From: Alistipes sp. | Lineage (GTDB): Bacteria; Bacteroidota; Bacteroidia; Bacteroidales; Rikenellaceae | Assembly: GCA_017502025.1 (NCBI GenBank) | Contig: JAFVVS010000046.1 | Coordinates: forward strand, 1 to 34,255 | Length of the DNA stretch: 34,255 nucleotides | Direction of reading: 5' to 3' | The notes under the pieces: model-generated | Databases searched by the model: none | What the model was told of the DNA's origin: nothing | The model's input: only the letters and a program-made list of their open reading frames with translations | Program-made: the position numbers and the translations under genes | Part shown: piece after piece, positions 1 to 7,128 of the stretch | Position numbering within the stretch: position 1 is the stretch's first letter | Layout of the letters: each line of letters opens with the position of its first letter

Positions 1-38
1 ATCTGTGGAGCAGTGTAGCTCAAAATATTTCTTTTCAT
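1..38 (-). CDS. 5' end of a small hypothetical protein (partial, runs off the left edge)
   Basis: On the minus strand an ATG at 38-36 opens a frame that stays open to the window edge and reads MKRNILSYTAPQ. It starts 38 nt after the stop of the large lipoprotein gene in the same direction, so it is probably the next cistron of that operon. Very short Bacteroidales proteins opening with a basic M-K-x-x stretch and a Y-x-A-P motif are often seen beside fimbrillin-type genes, from memory and not checked. Only 12 codons are visible, so no function can be given and the call rests on position, the start codon and the open frame. Confidence 0.4.
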   Translation of the reverse strand, partial: MKRNILSYTAPQ

Positions 39-76
39 AATGCCTTCGAAATTTAATGGTTAAACTACTCTGTTAA

Positions 77-3000
77 TTACTCTGCATACTCCGGTGTTGT
101 GTCGTCAGCCGATGTGATAACACCTATGCTCTGCGCCTTTGCAGCTGCCGATGTGAAGGTTTGGTCACCGGTGAGGTACATTGCATAGTTTGCCACTGTG
201 ATGGTACCAGGGAGATTTACCTCCTCTTCTGCACCTGAATACTCATCCGAGATAGTACCTGTGGTAAGCTCAAGCGTACCGCCTACCTTACAATTTGTGA
301 TGTGGTTTGTAGGGGTGTTCATGCCCTGAATCAAACCGAAGAAGTTATTGTTTGCAGCAGTGCCGCTATCTGCTCTCCAGTTCAAAATAGAGATTTTGCA
401 GAACGATGTAGCATTCGACAACTCCTTTGGAGCATAACCTGTGATACCACCACATACGCAACGGTGGCTACCGTTATCGGTTGGGATAAAGTCGTCAAAC
501 TTCTTCTCTATGGTAATGTCGCCTGTGTTGGTGATTGTAGCACCTGTGAGGGTACTACTACCCGGTGTTGCAAAGATACCTGCGATACCGAAGTTAGACT
601 TTGGACATCTTCCTGCGTAGTAGATGTTACCGCTATTCTCGATAACACCGCTTACGGTTGTTACACCCATTGTTCCACCGATACCACCGATAGATAATCC
701 TGCTGTACCGAGCTGGTAACCGTCGTGGTAGATACCTGCGCTGTTAGACACATTGTTGAGGGTTGTTGTTCCTGCCTGACCAATCACACCACCAATACGC
801 TTCGCATTGCCACCACCAGTGGTTGAAGATGTCTGATGAATAACGACACCCCACTCTACGCCCTGTTTTGTACTGTTTGTGCAAGATGTGTACGAAGAGC
901 TATTCACGGAGTAACCAATCAAACCTCCTACATAGTGAACCTTATTTGCCTTTGCTTCCTTTGCAAGTGTAACAACACCGTTGTTAGAGCAATTTGAGAA
1001 TGCTCCTGCAATAGAGACAGAGCCAACTGCACCACCCAGAGCAAGAGTATTGTTTCCGCTATTTCCGCTGAATGTTACATCTCCGGTGTTGCTAATCTCC
1101 GAGAACTCTGTTCCACCATTGCACTGTCCGACATAACCTCCGACATAAGATGTTCCTGTGGTGATAGTTGATGATACGGAAATAGTACCGCTGTTCGAGC
1201 CTGATGTTATATTGCCGGTAGCATAACCTGCGCCACCACCGATATAAGGACTATTTCCTATTGCAGCAGATACGGTTACATTACCTGTGTTGTCACATCC
1301 ATTTAAAGCACCATTTACAGAACCTGCTATTCCGCCGATGTATGCTTTGTCGTCAATTTCACCATTTATGGTGATATTTCCGCTATTACTATAGTTATAG
1401 TAGGTTGTGCTGGAAGCATTTGATGCGGCGCAGCCTGCGATGTAGACACCGACTGTAAAGCCATTCAAGGTTACACCCTTGTTGACGGTGATATGTCCGT
1501 GATTTACGGCCGAAGATTCTGCTCCTACACCACGGGTATGGCGCTGTCCGATTACGCCACCGATATAGATACCGTTTGCAGTGATGCTCATTTCGGTGCC
1601 GTCTGCCTTACCGATAGAGATGTTACCAAAGTTCTCCTCCTTACCTACCGGAGCAAGCTGGGTGTGAGATACCACACCGCCGATATCCAAACGATACATA
1701 ATAGCACCCTTGCTGTTTACCTCAGGGGTTGTGCTTGTAAGGCTACTATGCTTCGATACATTGGTATAGACATTAATATCGCCACGATTAATGTTATTTT
1801 TAGGCTCACCAGTTGTAGAGTTATATGCATAGACACCTGCTACATTGAAACCTGACTGAGGGTCGTTACGAAGCAAAGTGATGTTGCCCGAAAGGGTGAT
1901 ATCGCCATTCTCCTTATTCTCACAATCTTGGATAGTACGGTTAGTGTAACCCACAACACCCGCAATACGATAGTTGTAGTTGCTGTTGATTGGGGCATCG
2001 CTTGCAGTCGAAGCCTCGATGACAATAGGTGCATTGTTTGTAAGCTCGGTAATTACATCCTCGCCCTTAACGGTATAAGGGGCGTGTGCAGCAACACCTG
2101 CTACAATAATAGTCCAAAAACGAACAGGCGACTTTATGCTGATTGCACCATTGTTGTGGCACTTTGTAAGGGTTGGCGCCTTTGCAGTTCCTGCAACACC
2201 ACCGAGAAATAACGCCTTGATATTGCCACCTGCAACGGTAATCGAGCCATGGTTGTTGTTATTGTTTAATATTCCCTGGGTTGAACCTGTAATACCACCG
2301 ATTGAAGTAGATTCGTAGCTACCTGTACCATTTCCAGCTGCATTTGCATTGAACTCGATTGCACCATAGTTTGTGTTGTTCGAGAGTTCGAGGCTATTGC
2401 TTGTGGAGCGGAAACCTACGATACCTCCGACATGCGGAATATGGAGCATTGATGCAGTGTTGTCAAGATACTTGATGAGACCTGTTGTCTTTGCCTCGTT
2501 ACCATTTACGCAATTGGTCAATTTACCTGTGCTTGTCGAATAGCCAACGACACCTCCTAGGCCAATATGGTACGCTTCTGCGGTGTCGCTCTTCGCTAAT
2601 TGATTAACGGTGATATTAATCTCGTTATGACAATTTGTAACATCGCCCGCACTGAAACCCACAATACCGGCAAATCTAATACCTGTGGTATTATCCACAT
2701 CTTCAGGAATTGAAAAATCTGCGTTGTTTGCGGTGATTGTACCCGAAGTGTGGCAGTTAGAGATTGCACCCTCTACATTAAGTTCGCAAACTACTGCACC
2801 CAAAGAGAATCGACCATTCGAAGCGATATTTACATTGGTCAAATCGACATTCTGGATAATAGAGTTGGTCGAGCCGAACAATGGAGCATTCAAGCCGTTG
2901 ATAGCGTAGCCCGAAGCCTTGCCACCATCGAAAGTGAAGCCGTTGAAGCCCTCGATTGGAGCCCAATCGTAGCCTGTCATATCGATATCGGCAACAACTG

Positions 3001-3910
3001 CTGCTGCGGTGTACGATGTTGCGAACGAGCCGCCAGCAACCTTCGATGCGAACTCGATCAACGCATCCTTGCTGTCGATCTCGAATACTGTGCCACCTGC
3101 CTCGACATCGTTTGCCTGATAGGTGAACTCCTTGAACTCACGAACCATACCCTTTGCGATAGGCTTGGTGGTAGAGTTGAACTTCACGGTCATCTTGTCG
3201 GTTGCAGTGTGCAAAGTAATAGCGAAATTGCCATAGTTGCCCGCAGGAACAGCCGCATAGATTGGAGTAGCCTCTGCGCCGAGTACGAGTGGCTCTGCGA
3301 AGGTTACGGTTACGGTGTTCGATGCACCCTCCTGGGCTGTCAAAGTACCATTTGTGCAATCAACGGTGAATGGACCTGCAATCTTGCCCAACTCCGAAGT
3401 GAAGACAACGCTTGTGATAGCCTCGCCATTACCCTTAACTGCCAAGCGAAGCACGCCTGTGAGGTGGTTGAGCTCGATAGCTTTGTCAGCAGTTGTTGCA
3501 TAGCCATACATTGGCGCTGCCTTTGGAGCAAAAGTACCAACGGTGTAAGGCTGCTCTGCCAAGAAATTCACAACATTTTCGCCCTCGCTTGCAGGGTAAA
3601 CAATGTTGTAAGGAGTGGTGAGCACCTTTTCGAACGAGAAGGTTGCAGCAGCGTTGCCACCCTCTGACAATGCTGCCGACGCCTCGCCGTTGATAGCGAT
3701 CTGGTCGCCTGCGCTCCAATAGAGTGGGTACTTACCGTCAGCATCACGATCGCCGAGTTGAGTTCTGCTCTCCTCCAACGAAACGGTGATCTGGGTTTTA
3801 CCCCCCCCCTTGCCAACCTCGATGCCGAGGTCCTCGGTTGTGTCGGTAACGCACGCAAATGCGAACATCGCAACAGCAACCGCCATGAAAATTTTTGTCA
3901 AATTTTTCAT
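77..3910 (-). CDS. Large surface lipoprotein: fimbrillin-like N-terminus plus GLUG-type beta-solenoid
   Basis: A 1277-residue exported lipoprotein. A basic, hydrophobic signal (residues 1-19) ends in the lipobox AFAC with lipid-bearing Cys20. Residues about 38-265 look like a Mfa/fimbrillin-like domain (RTQLG..., then YWSAGDQIAING). From about residue 330 to 1240 come roughly 16 irregular repeats of about 40-55 residues, each with a glycine-rich strand such as IGGVVGY, IGGIAGS or VGGYVGQ, followed by an NC.N.G.I-type turn. This resembles the GLUG motif and predicts a long right-handed beta-solenoid. The likely role is a cell-surface adhesin or structural protein; the ligand is unknown. A run of nine G lies in codons 34-37 and may make expression switchable. 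It is divergent from the ECF sigma gene and probably co-transcribed with the small gene at the left edge. The start is the only one giving a complete signal peptide. Confidence 0.85.
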   Translation of the reverse strand: MKNLTKIFMAVAVAMFAFACVTDTTEDLGIEVGKGGGKTQITVSLEESRTQLGDRDADGKYPLYWSAGDQIAINGEASAALSEGGNAAATFSFEKVLTTPYNIVYPASEGENVVNFLAEQPYTVGTFAPKAAPMYGYATTADKAIELNHLTGVLRLAVKGNGEAITSVVFTSELGKIAGPFTVDCTNGTLTAQEGASNTVTVTFAEPLVLGAEATPIYAAVPAGNYGNFAITLHTATDKMTVKFNSTTKPIAKGMVREFKEFTYQANDVEAGGTVFEIDSKDALIEFASKVAGGSFATSYTAAAVVADIDMTGYDWAPIEGFNGFTFDGGKASGYAINGLNAPLFGSTNSIIQNVDLTNVNIASNGRFSLGAVVCELNVEGAISNCHTSGTITANNADFSIPEDVDNTTGIRFAGIVGFSAGDVTNCHNEINITVNQLAKSDTAEAYHIGLGGVVGYSTSTGKLTNCVNGNEAKTTGLIKYLDNTASMLHIPHVGGIVGFRSTSNSLELSNNTNYGAIEFNANAAGNGTGSYESTSIGGITGSTQGILNNNNNHGSITVAGGNIKALFLGGVAGTAKAPTLTKCHNNGAISIKSPVRFWTIIVAGVAAHAPYTVKGEDVITELTNNAPIVIEASTASDAPINSNYNYRIAGVVGYTNRTIQDCENKENGDITLSGNITLLRNDPQSGFNVAGVYAYNSTTGEPKNNINRGDINVYTNVSKHSSLTSTTPEVNSKGAIMYRLDIGGVVSHTQLAPVGKEENFGNISIGKADGTEMSITANGIYIGGVIGQRHTRGVGAESSAVNHGHITVNKGVTLNGFTVGVYIAGCAASNASSTTYYNYSNSGNITINGEIDDKAYIGGIAGSVNGALNGCDNTGNVTVSAAIGNSPYIGGGAGYATGNITSGSNSGTISVSSTITTGTSYVGGYVGQCNGGTEFSEISNTGDVTFSGNSGNNTLALGGAVGSVSIAGAFSNCSNNGVVTLAKEAKANKVHYVGGLIGYSVNSSSYTSCTNSTKQGVEWGVVIHQTSSTTGGGNAKRIGGVIGQAGTTTLNNVSNSAGIYHDGYQLGTAGLSIGGIGGTMGVTTVSGVIENSGNIYYAGRCPKSNFGIAGIFATPGSSTLTGATITNTGDITIEKKFDDFIPTDNGSHRCVCGGITGYAPKELSNATSFCKISILNWRADSGTAANNNFFGLIQGMNTPTNHITNCKVGGTLELTTGTISDEYSGAEEEVNLPGTITVANYAMYLTGDQTFTSAAAKAQSIGVITSADDTTPEYAE
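3801..3809 (-). repeat. Nine-G homopolymer inside the lipoprotein coding sequence
   Basis: The plus strand shows nine consecutive C. On the coding strand this is AAG GGG GGG GGT AAA, encoding K34-G-G-G-K38, 14 residues after the lipidated Cys20. Loss or gain of one G would shift the frame before the fimbrillin-like domain. Such tracts near the 5' end of surface-protein genes are classic slipped-strand phase-variation sites in other bacteria; that it works so here is inference. Confidence 0.9.
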
Positions 3911-3980
3911 CTTGTTTTAGGTTTTAGTTAAAATTATATGAGATTTGTTAGTTTTGCGTTCATATATATTTACACGGATG

Positions 3981-3988
3981 CAAATATA
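3981..3988 (-). promoter_or_regulatory. Candidate -7 element for the large lipoprotein
   Basis: The minus strand reads TATATTTG, a full match to the Bacteroidota -7 consensus TAnnTTTG, about 70 nt before the ATG. No good -33 TTG is found 19-21 nt upstream; that position is instead covered by the 18-bp palindrome at 4004-4021. Confidence 0.4.
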
Positions 3989-4003
3989 CGAAAAAATTTG
4001 ATA

Positions 4004-4021
4004 TTTATGTATATACATAAA
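4004..4021. promoter_or_regulatory. Perfect 18-bp palindrome in the divergent intergenic region
   Basis: TTTATGTATATACATAAA is a perfect palindrome between the lipoprotein and sigma-factor genes. It lies about where the -33 element of the lipoprotein promoter would sit, and about 30 bp upstream of the -33 of the sigma-factor promoter. It is a candidate operator for a dimeric regulator; AT-rich sequence makes chance palindromes more likely. Confidence 0.4.
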
Positions 4022-4049
4022 AGGAAAATGAGAAAAATTTGGCAAACCC

Positions 4050-4080
4050 TTGAAAAAATGGCGGAAAAAACATATTTTTG
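4050..4080 (+). promoter_or_regulatory. Bacteroidota-type promoter of the ECF sigma operon
   Basis: A -33 TTG (4050-4052) and a -7 TATTTTTG (4073-4080) are separated by 20 nt, fitting the Bacteroidota primary-sigma consensus. The predicted start would leave a leader of about 50 nt that contains the hairpin at 4095-4114. Confidence 0.55.
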
Positions 4081-4094
4081 TTATGAGAAAATTT

Positions 4095-4114
4095 AACCTT
4101 TTGCCACAAAGGTT
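4095..4114 (+). promoter_or_regulatory. Inverted repeat in the leader of the sigma-factor gene
   Basis: AACCTTT and AAAGGTT form a perfect 7-bp stem around the six-base loop TGCCAC, 24 nt before the ATG. It lies downstream of the promoter, so it could be an RNA hairpin affecting translation or an operator. There is no T-run directly after it, so it is not a typical terminator. Confidence 0.35.
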
Positions 4115-4138
4115 ATCTTTATAAGTGAACTCGGATAG

Positions 4139-4696
4139 ATGAAGGAGACGGCAACAGAGTTGATTGCTCAATTGAGGAGCAATGCGGTCGAGGCATTCGA
4201 TCGGCTGATTGAGCAATATGGCGACAGGCTCTATTGGCACATCCGTCGTGTGGTTGTAAATCACGAAGATGCCGAGGATGTCCTGCAAGAGACATTCGCC
4301 AAGGCCTACACCTCGATTGCCGACTTCCGAGGCGACTCCGAGAGCTCTTTGACAGCGTGGTTGTATAGGATAGCGACCAACATCGCCATAAATGTGCTGC
4401 GCAGACGCAAAAAGTGGGCATTCTCATCGCTCGACTCGGTGCGAGGCGACCTGCTCGCAACCTTCGAGCACGAGATTGACCCCTCGGCCGACGAGATTGT
4501 GGTGCGACTGCAAAAGGCGATTTTGGCACTGCCCACCAAGCAGCGATTGGTCTTCAATATGCGCTACTACGACGAGTTGTCGTTCGAGCAGATTTCGCAA
4601 GCTACGGGCGATAGCGTCTCGACGCTGAAAACCAACTACCACTACGCAGTCAAAAAGGTTAAGGAACAGGTTAGTGTTATTGAGATAGACGATTGA
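4139..4696 (+). CDS. ECF-type RNA polymerase sigma factor
   Basis: A 185-residue sigma-70 family protein of the extracytoplasmic-function class. Region 2 spans about residues 15-90, with the core-binding motif HEDAEDVLQETFAKAY and the -10-recognition stretch LTAWLYRIATNIAINVLRRRKK. Region 4 spans about 125-180, with LPTKQRLVFNMRYYDELSFEQISQ and a helix-turn-helix ending GDSVSTLKTNYHYAVKK. Length and the absence of regions 1 and 3 fit the ECF class. The ATG at 4139 gives a normal N-terminus. The next gene starts 2 nt after its stop and encodes a small membrane protein, then a Spy-like periplasmic protein, suggesting an envelope-signal regulon in which the downstream membrane protein may act as anti-sigma factor (inference). 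Confidence 0.93.
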   Translation: MKETATELIAQLRSNAVEAFDRLIEQYGDRLYWHIRRVVVNHEDAEDVLQETFAKAYTSIADFRGDSESSLTAWLYRIATNIAINVLRRRKKWAFSSLDSVRGDLLATFEHEIDPSADEIVVRLQKAILALPTKQRLVFNMRYYDELSFEQISQATGDSVSTLKTNYHYAVKKVKEQVSVIEIDD

Positions 4697-4698
4697 GT

Positions 4699-5025
4699 AT
4701 GAAAGATTTGAAGCAGATGCCTTACAAGGTGGAGGAGGGGGCTGTTGAGCGTGCAAAGTACCGTGCAAAGATGGCGGTGCGAGAGGCTGCTCACCCGGTA
4801 GAACGCCGTTGGTTTGGTGCTCAGTGGCGTTGGGCTACTGCGGTAGCTGCGGTGGCTATCGTGGTTGTCGGAGTGATAGGTTTTGTGAAGTATTACGACG
4901 AGATTATCAAGCCACTCTCGCCTATGGAGGAGCTGATTGCCGAGATGCAGTGCGCCTCCGACGATGTTATCAGCGAGTGGGCGGTTGATACTTGCTACTA
5001 CCTCGAAGATGATAGTTCGTTATAA
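4699..5025 (+). CDS. Small single-TM protein, possible anti-sigma partner
   Basis: A 108-residue protein with a charged, presumably cytoplasmic N-terminus (1-44), one transmembrane helix at about 45-66 (ATAVAAVAIVVVGVIGF) and a short acidic tail of about 40 residues outside. The ATG lies 2 nt after the sigma-factor stop, so the two are very likely translated together; a TTG two codons earlier is possible but less likely. Position and topology fit a small membrane anti-sigma factor or signalling partner. No recognisable zinc-binding anti-sigma motif (HxxxCxxC) is present, and the family is not recognised, so the role is inference only. Confidence 0.75.
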   Translation: MKDLKQMPYKVEEGAVERAKYRAKMAVREAAHPVERRWFGAQWRWATAVAAVAIVVVGVIGFVKYYDEIIKPLSPMEELIAEMQCASDDVISEWAVDTCYYLEDDSSL

Positions 5026-5046
5026 ATTTCTTAATGTCAGATAGTT

Positions 5047-5535
5047 ATGAAGAAGATTTTTGTATTGTTGGAAGCCTTGGCTACAATGTTTGTGCAGGAT
5101 GCCTTCGCACAAGATAAACCACAACTCACCGAGGAGCAGAAGGCAGCAGCCAAGCAGAAGCGTGAGCAGTTGATGCAGACCCGCTTGGAGTTGCTCAAAA
5201 CCGAGTTGCAACTCACCGACGAGCAGTCGGCAAAATTCGAGCCTATCTATCGTCGCTATCGTGGCGAGATTCAGCGAGTTACAGGCTCTAACAAGGAGGC
5301 TCGCATAAAGCGAGATCAGATAACCAACGAGAATGCTTTGAAGGTGGTGTCGGCACGCTTGGCGAACAACATCCTCACCTCGACCGTCAAGCAGCGTTAC
5401 CTCTGGCTCTTTGCCGATGTTATCGAGCCGTTGCAGGTGAAAAAACTCTACGATGTTGATGAGAAGGTCTCTCGTGAGGCGCACAAGATTATGAAGTATC
5501 GCCAGCAGGCGACGCAGATGGATGCTAAAAAGTAG
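5047..5535 (+). CDS. Spy/CpxP-like periplasmic protein
   Basis: A 162-residue exported protein. Residues 1-21 form a signal peptide ending DAFA before QDKP. The mature protein is almost wholly helical and charged. It has a LTEEQ stretch at the mature N-terminus and QLTDEQSAKFEPIYRRY at about residues 55-72, resembling the LTxxQ motif of Spy/CpxP family envelope-stress chaperones. A C-terminal helical segment follows. It lies 21 nt after the small membrane gene and before a strong terminator, closing the sigma-factor operon. The known role of the family is binding misfolded periplasmic proteins or sensing stress; that it does so here is inferred from motif and context. Confidence 0.7.
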   Translation: MKKIFVLLEALATMFVQDAFAQDKPQLTEEQKAAAKQKREQLMQTRLELLKTELQLTDEQSAKFEPIYRRYRGEIQRVTGSNKEARIKRDQITNENALKVVSARLANNILTSTVKQRYLWLFADVIEPLQVKKLYDVDEKVSREAHKIMKYRQQATQMDAKK

Positions 5536-5554
5536 ATAATTCGCATTTTTTCGC

Positions 5555-5583
5555 AAGTGGCAACTCTCGGGTTGCCACTTTTT
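5555..5583 (+). terminator. Rho-independent terminator of the sigma/Spy-like operon
   Basis: AAGTGGCAAC (5555-5564) pairs perfectly with GTTGCCACTT (5571-5580) around the loop TCTCGG, followed by a run of T. It lies 20 nt after the Spy-like gene stop. Confidence 0.9.
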
Positions 5584-5585
5584 GT

Positions 5586-5593
5586 TATATTTG
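5586..5593 (+). promoter_or_regulatory. Candidate -7 element for the DUF4491 gene
   Basis: TATATTTG matches TAnnTTTG, directly behind the terminator and 16 nt before the ATG at 5610. No convincing -33 TTG is found at the right spacing because the terminator hairpin occupies it. If used, the leader would be very short. Confidence 0.4.
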
Positions 5594-5609
5594 CAAAAAA
5601 TATGGAATT

Positions 5610-5903
5610 ATGGAGTTGCATTTTATTGGCATAATCATTGGTGTTGCCACATTCTTTATTATTGGACTGTTTCACCCGCTTGTAATCAAGAGTGAGTACC
5701 ACTTTGGCGTCAAATCTTGGTGGGCATTCTGCTTGGTCGGTATTTTCGCTACAATAGCATCGCTGCTCATAGCAGATGTTTTGTGGTCAACACTCTTGGC
5801 AGTTGTCGGTGCATCATCGTTTTGGAGCATTAAAGAGCTGTTCGAGCAACGAGAGAGAGTGCGTAAAGGGTGGTTTCCAAAGAATCCTAAACGAAAAGAG
5901 TAA
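5610..5903 (+). CDS. DUF4491 family membrane protein
   Basis: A 97-residue protein with three predicted transmembrane helices (about residues 4-20, 36-54 and 58-72). The pattern GLFHPLVIKSEYHFG near residues 19-34, a WW pair, and the C-terminus SIKELFEQRERVRKGWFPKNPKR are characteristic of DUF4491, a family seen in Bacteroidota. No function is established. It sits 6 nt upstream of the metallophosphoesterase gene and is probably the first gene of that transcription unit. Confidence 0.88.
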   Translation: MELHFIGIIIGVATFFIIGLFHPLVIKSEYHFGVKSWWAFCLVGIFATIASLLIADVLWSTLLAVVGASSFWSIKELFEQRERVRKGWFPKNPKRKE

Positions 5904-5909
5904 AAGCGT

Positions 5910-7088
5910 ATGTTTGTGGTGGCAATCATAGTATTATCGTTACTCCTTGTGTGGGGAGATTGTGTGGCATATCGCAGATATATCTCGCCTTGTTCTCGTG
6001 TGTGGGTACGCCGAGCAGTGGCGGTGTTGTTTGTTATCGCCAACATTTTGCCCTATATCTCCATGGCTCTGGTTTGGCTTTTAGAATTGCCGAGCATGGT
6101 GCCAACAATGTGGTTGCTAACCATATACGCTCTGTTATCGCTATCTCGTCTTGCTCTGTATGCTGGCATTATGACAATCAAAAATAGTTATGCAAAATGG
6201 ATTGTAGGTGTTGTGCTCTGCACGATTGTTGCTTTGATTTTGATTGTCGGTGTGGTACATACTCGCAAGGAATTGGTGGTCAAAAGCGTCGAAATTGCTT
6301 CGGCTCGACTTCCCCAAGCCTTTGATGGCTACCGCATAGCGTTCTTTTCGGATTTGCATATTGGCTCTATAATATCGGTTTCGGATATGTGTCGCAATTT
6401 GGTCGAACAGATAAATTCACTCGATGCAGATTTGGTCGTTTTTGGTGGCGACTTAATAAATATTCGTTACGATGAACTATCTCCCGAATTGCAGAATATT
6501 TTGGGAGGCATAAAGGCTCGTGACGGAGTAGTTGCGGTACTTGGCAACCATGACACAGGGGTATATGCCCGTGATACGATAACACTGCCCTTAGAGGAGA
6601 ATACTCACCTACTGAAAGGGCGTATTGCGCAGATGAGTTGGCGTCTCCTTGACAATGAAACGGAGTGGTTGGTGCGTGGTAAAGACTCATTGACTTTGAC
6701 CGGCATAGGCTTTTCGCCCGAATTGCTCGAACATCGACACTCTGCAAGTGTTGCCGATTCGCTCGACCTGCGACCAATCTACGAGAGAGTTCCTAACGAT
6801 AAGTTCAATATCTCAGTATCGCACATGCCGCAGTTGTGGCGAAAAATATCGGCACTCGGATATGGCGATTTGGTATTGTCGGGACATGTTCACGCAATGC
6901 AGATAAAGTTGCACATAGGGAAGCACGAGTTCTCGCCTGCACAACTTATGTATAGGGAATGGAGCGGTCACTATACAGAGCCCAATAGCCATCTCTACAT
7001 TACCGATGGCGTGGGCAGTGTTGGTTTCCATCTTCGCATAGGAGCACCGCCCGAAATTACAGAATTGACGCTTCGCCGAGCCGATTAG
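5910..7088 (+). CDS. Membrane-anchored calcineurin-like metallophosphoesterase
   Basis: A 392-residue protein. The first 120 residues hold about four transmembrane helices. The catalytic domain follows, with all the metal-binding blocks of the calcineurin-like phosphoesterase fold: FFSDLHIG (145-152, Asp148 and His150), FGGDLIN, LGNHD, a SH block, and GHVHAMQ. The architecture resembles the YkuE/YaeI group of membrane-attached phosphoesterases, some of which act on lipid-linked phosphates; the substrate here cannot be told. The C-terminal GVGSVGFHLRIGAPPEIT is typical of that group. It follows DUF4491 by 6 nt and precedes the efflux cluster by 40 nt with no terminator between, so they may share a transcript. 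Confidence 0.88.
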   Translation: MFVVAIIVLSLLLVWGDCVAYRRYISPCSRVWVRRAVAVLFVIANILPYISMALVWLLELPSMVPTMWLLTIYALLSLSRLALYAGIMTIKNSYAKWIVGVVLCTIVALILIVGVVHTRKELVVKSVEIASARLPQAFDGYRIAFFSDLHIGSIISVSDMCRNLVEQINSLDADLVVFGGDLINIRYDELSPELQNILGGIKARDGVVAVLGNHDTGVYARDTITLPLEENTHLLKGRIAQMSWRLLDNETEWLVRGKDSLTLTGIGFSPELLEHRHSASVADSLDLRPIYERVPNDKFNISVSHMPQLWRKISALGYGDLVLSGHVHAMQIKLHIGKHEFSPAQLMYREWSGHYTEPNSHLYITDGVGSVGFHLRIGAPPEITELTLRRAD

Positions 7089-7128
7089 CATAGTGCGCAA
7101 ATCACACCGACACGAAAACGATTGAGCA

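Noticed and set aside
2750-3667. Open frame of 305 codons opposite the surface lipoprotein
   Set aside because: Cysteine-rich, without motifs; the opposite strand encodes an unbroken repetitive lipoprotein with signal peptide.
4693-4698. TTG start for the small membrane protein
   Set aside because: The ATG two codons later avoids overlap with the sigma-factor stop and is the more usual start.
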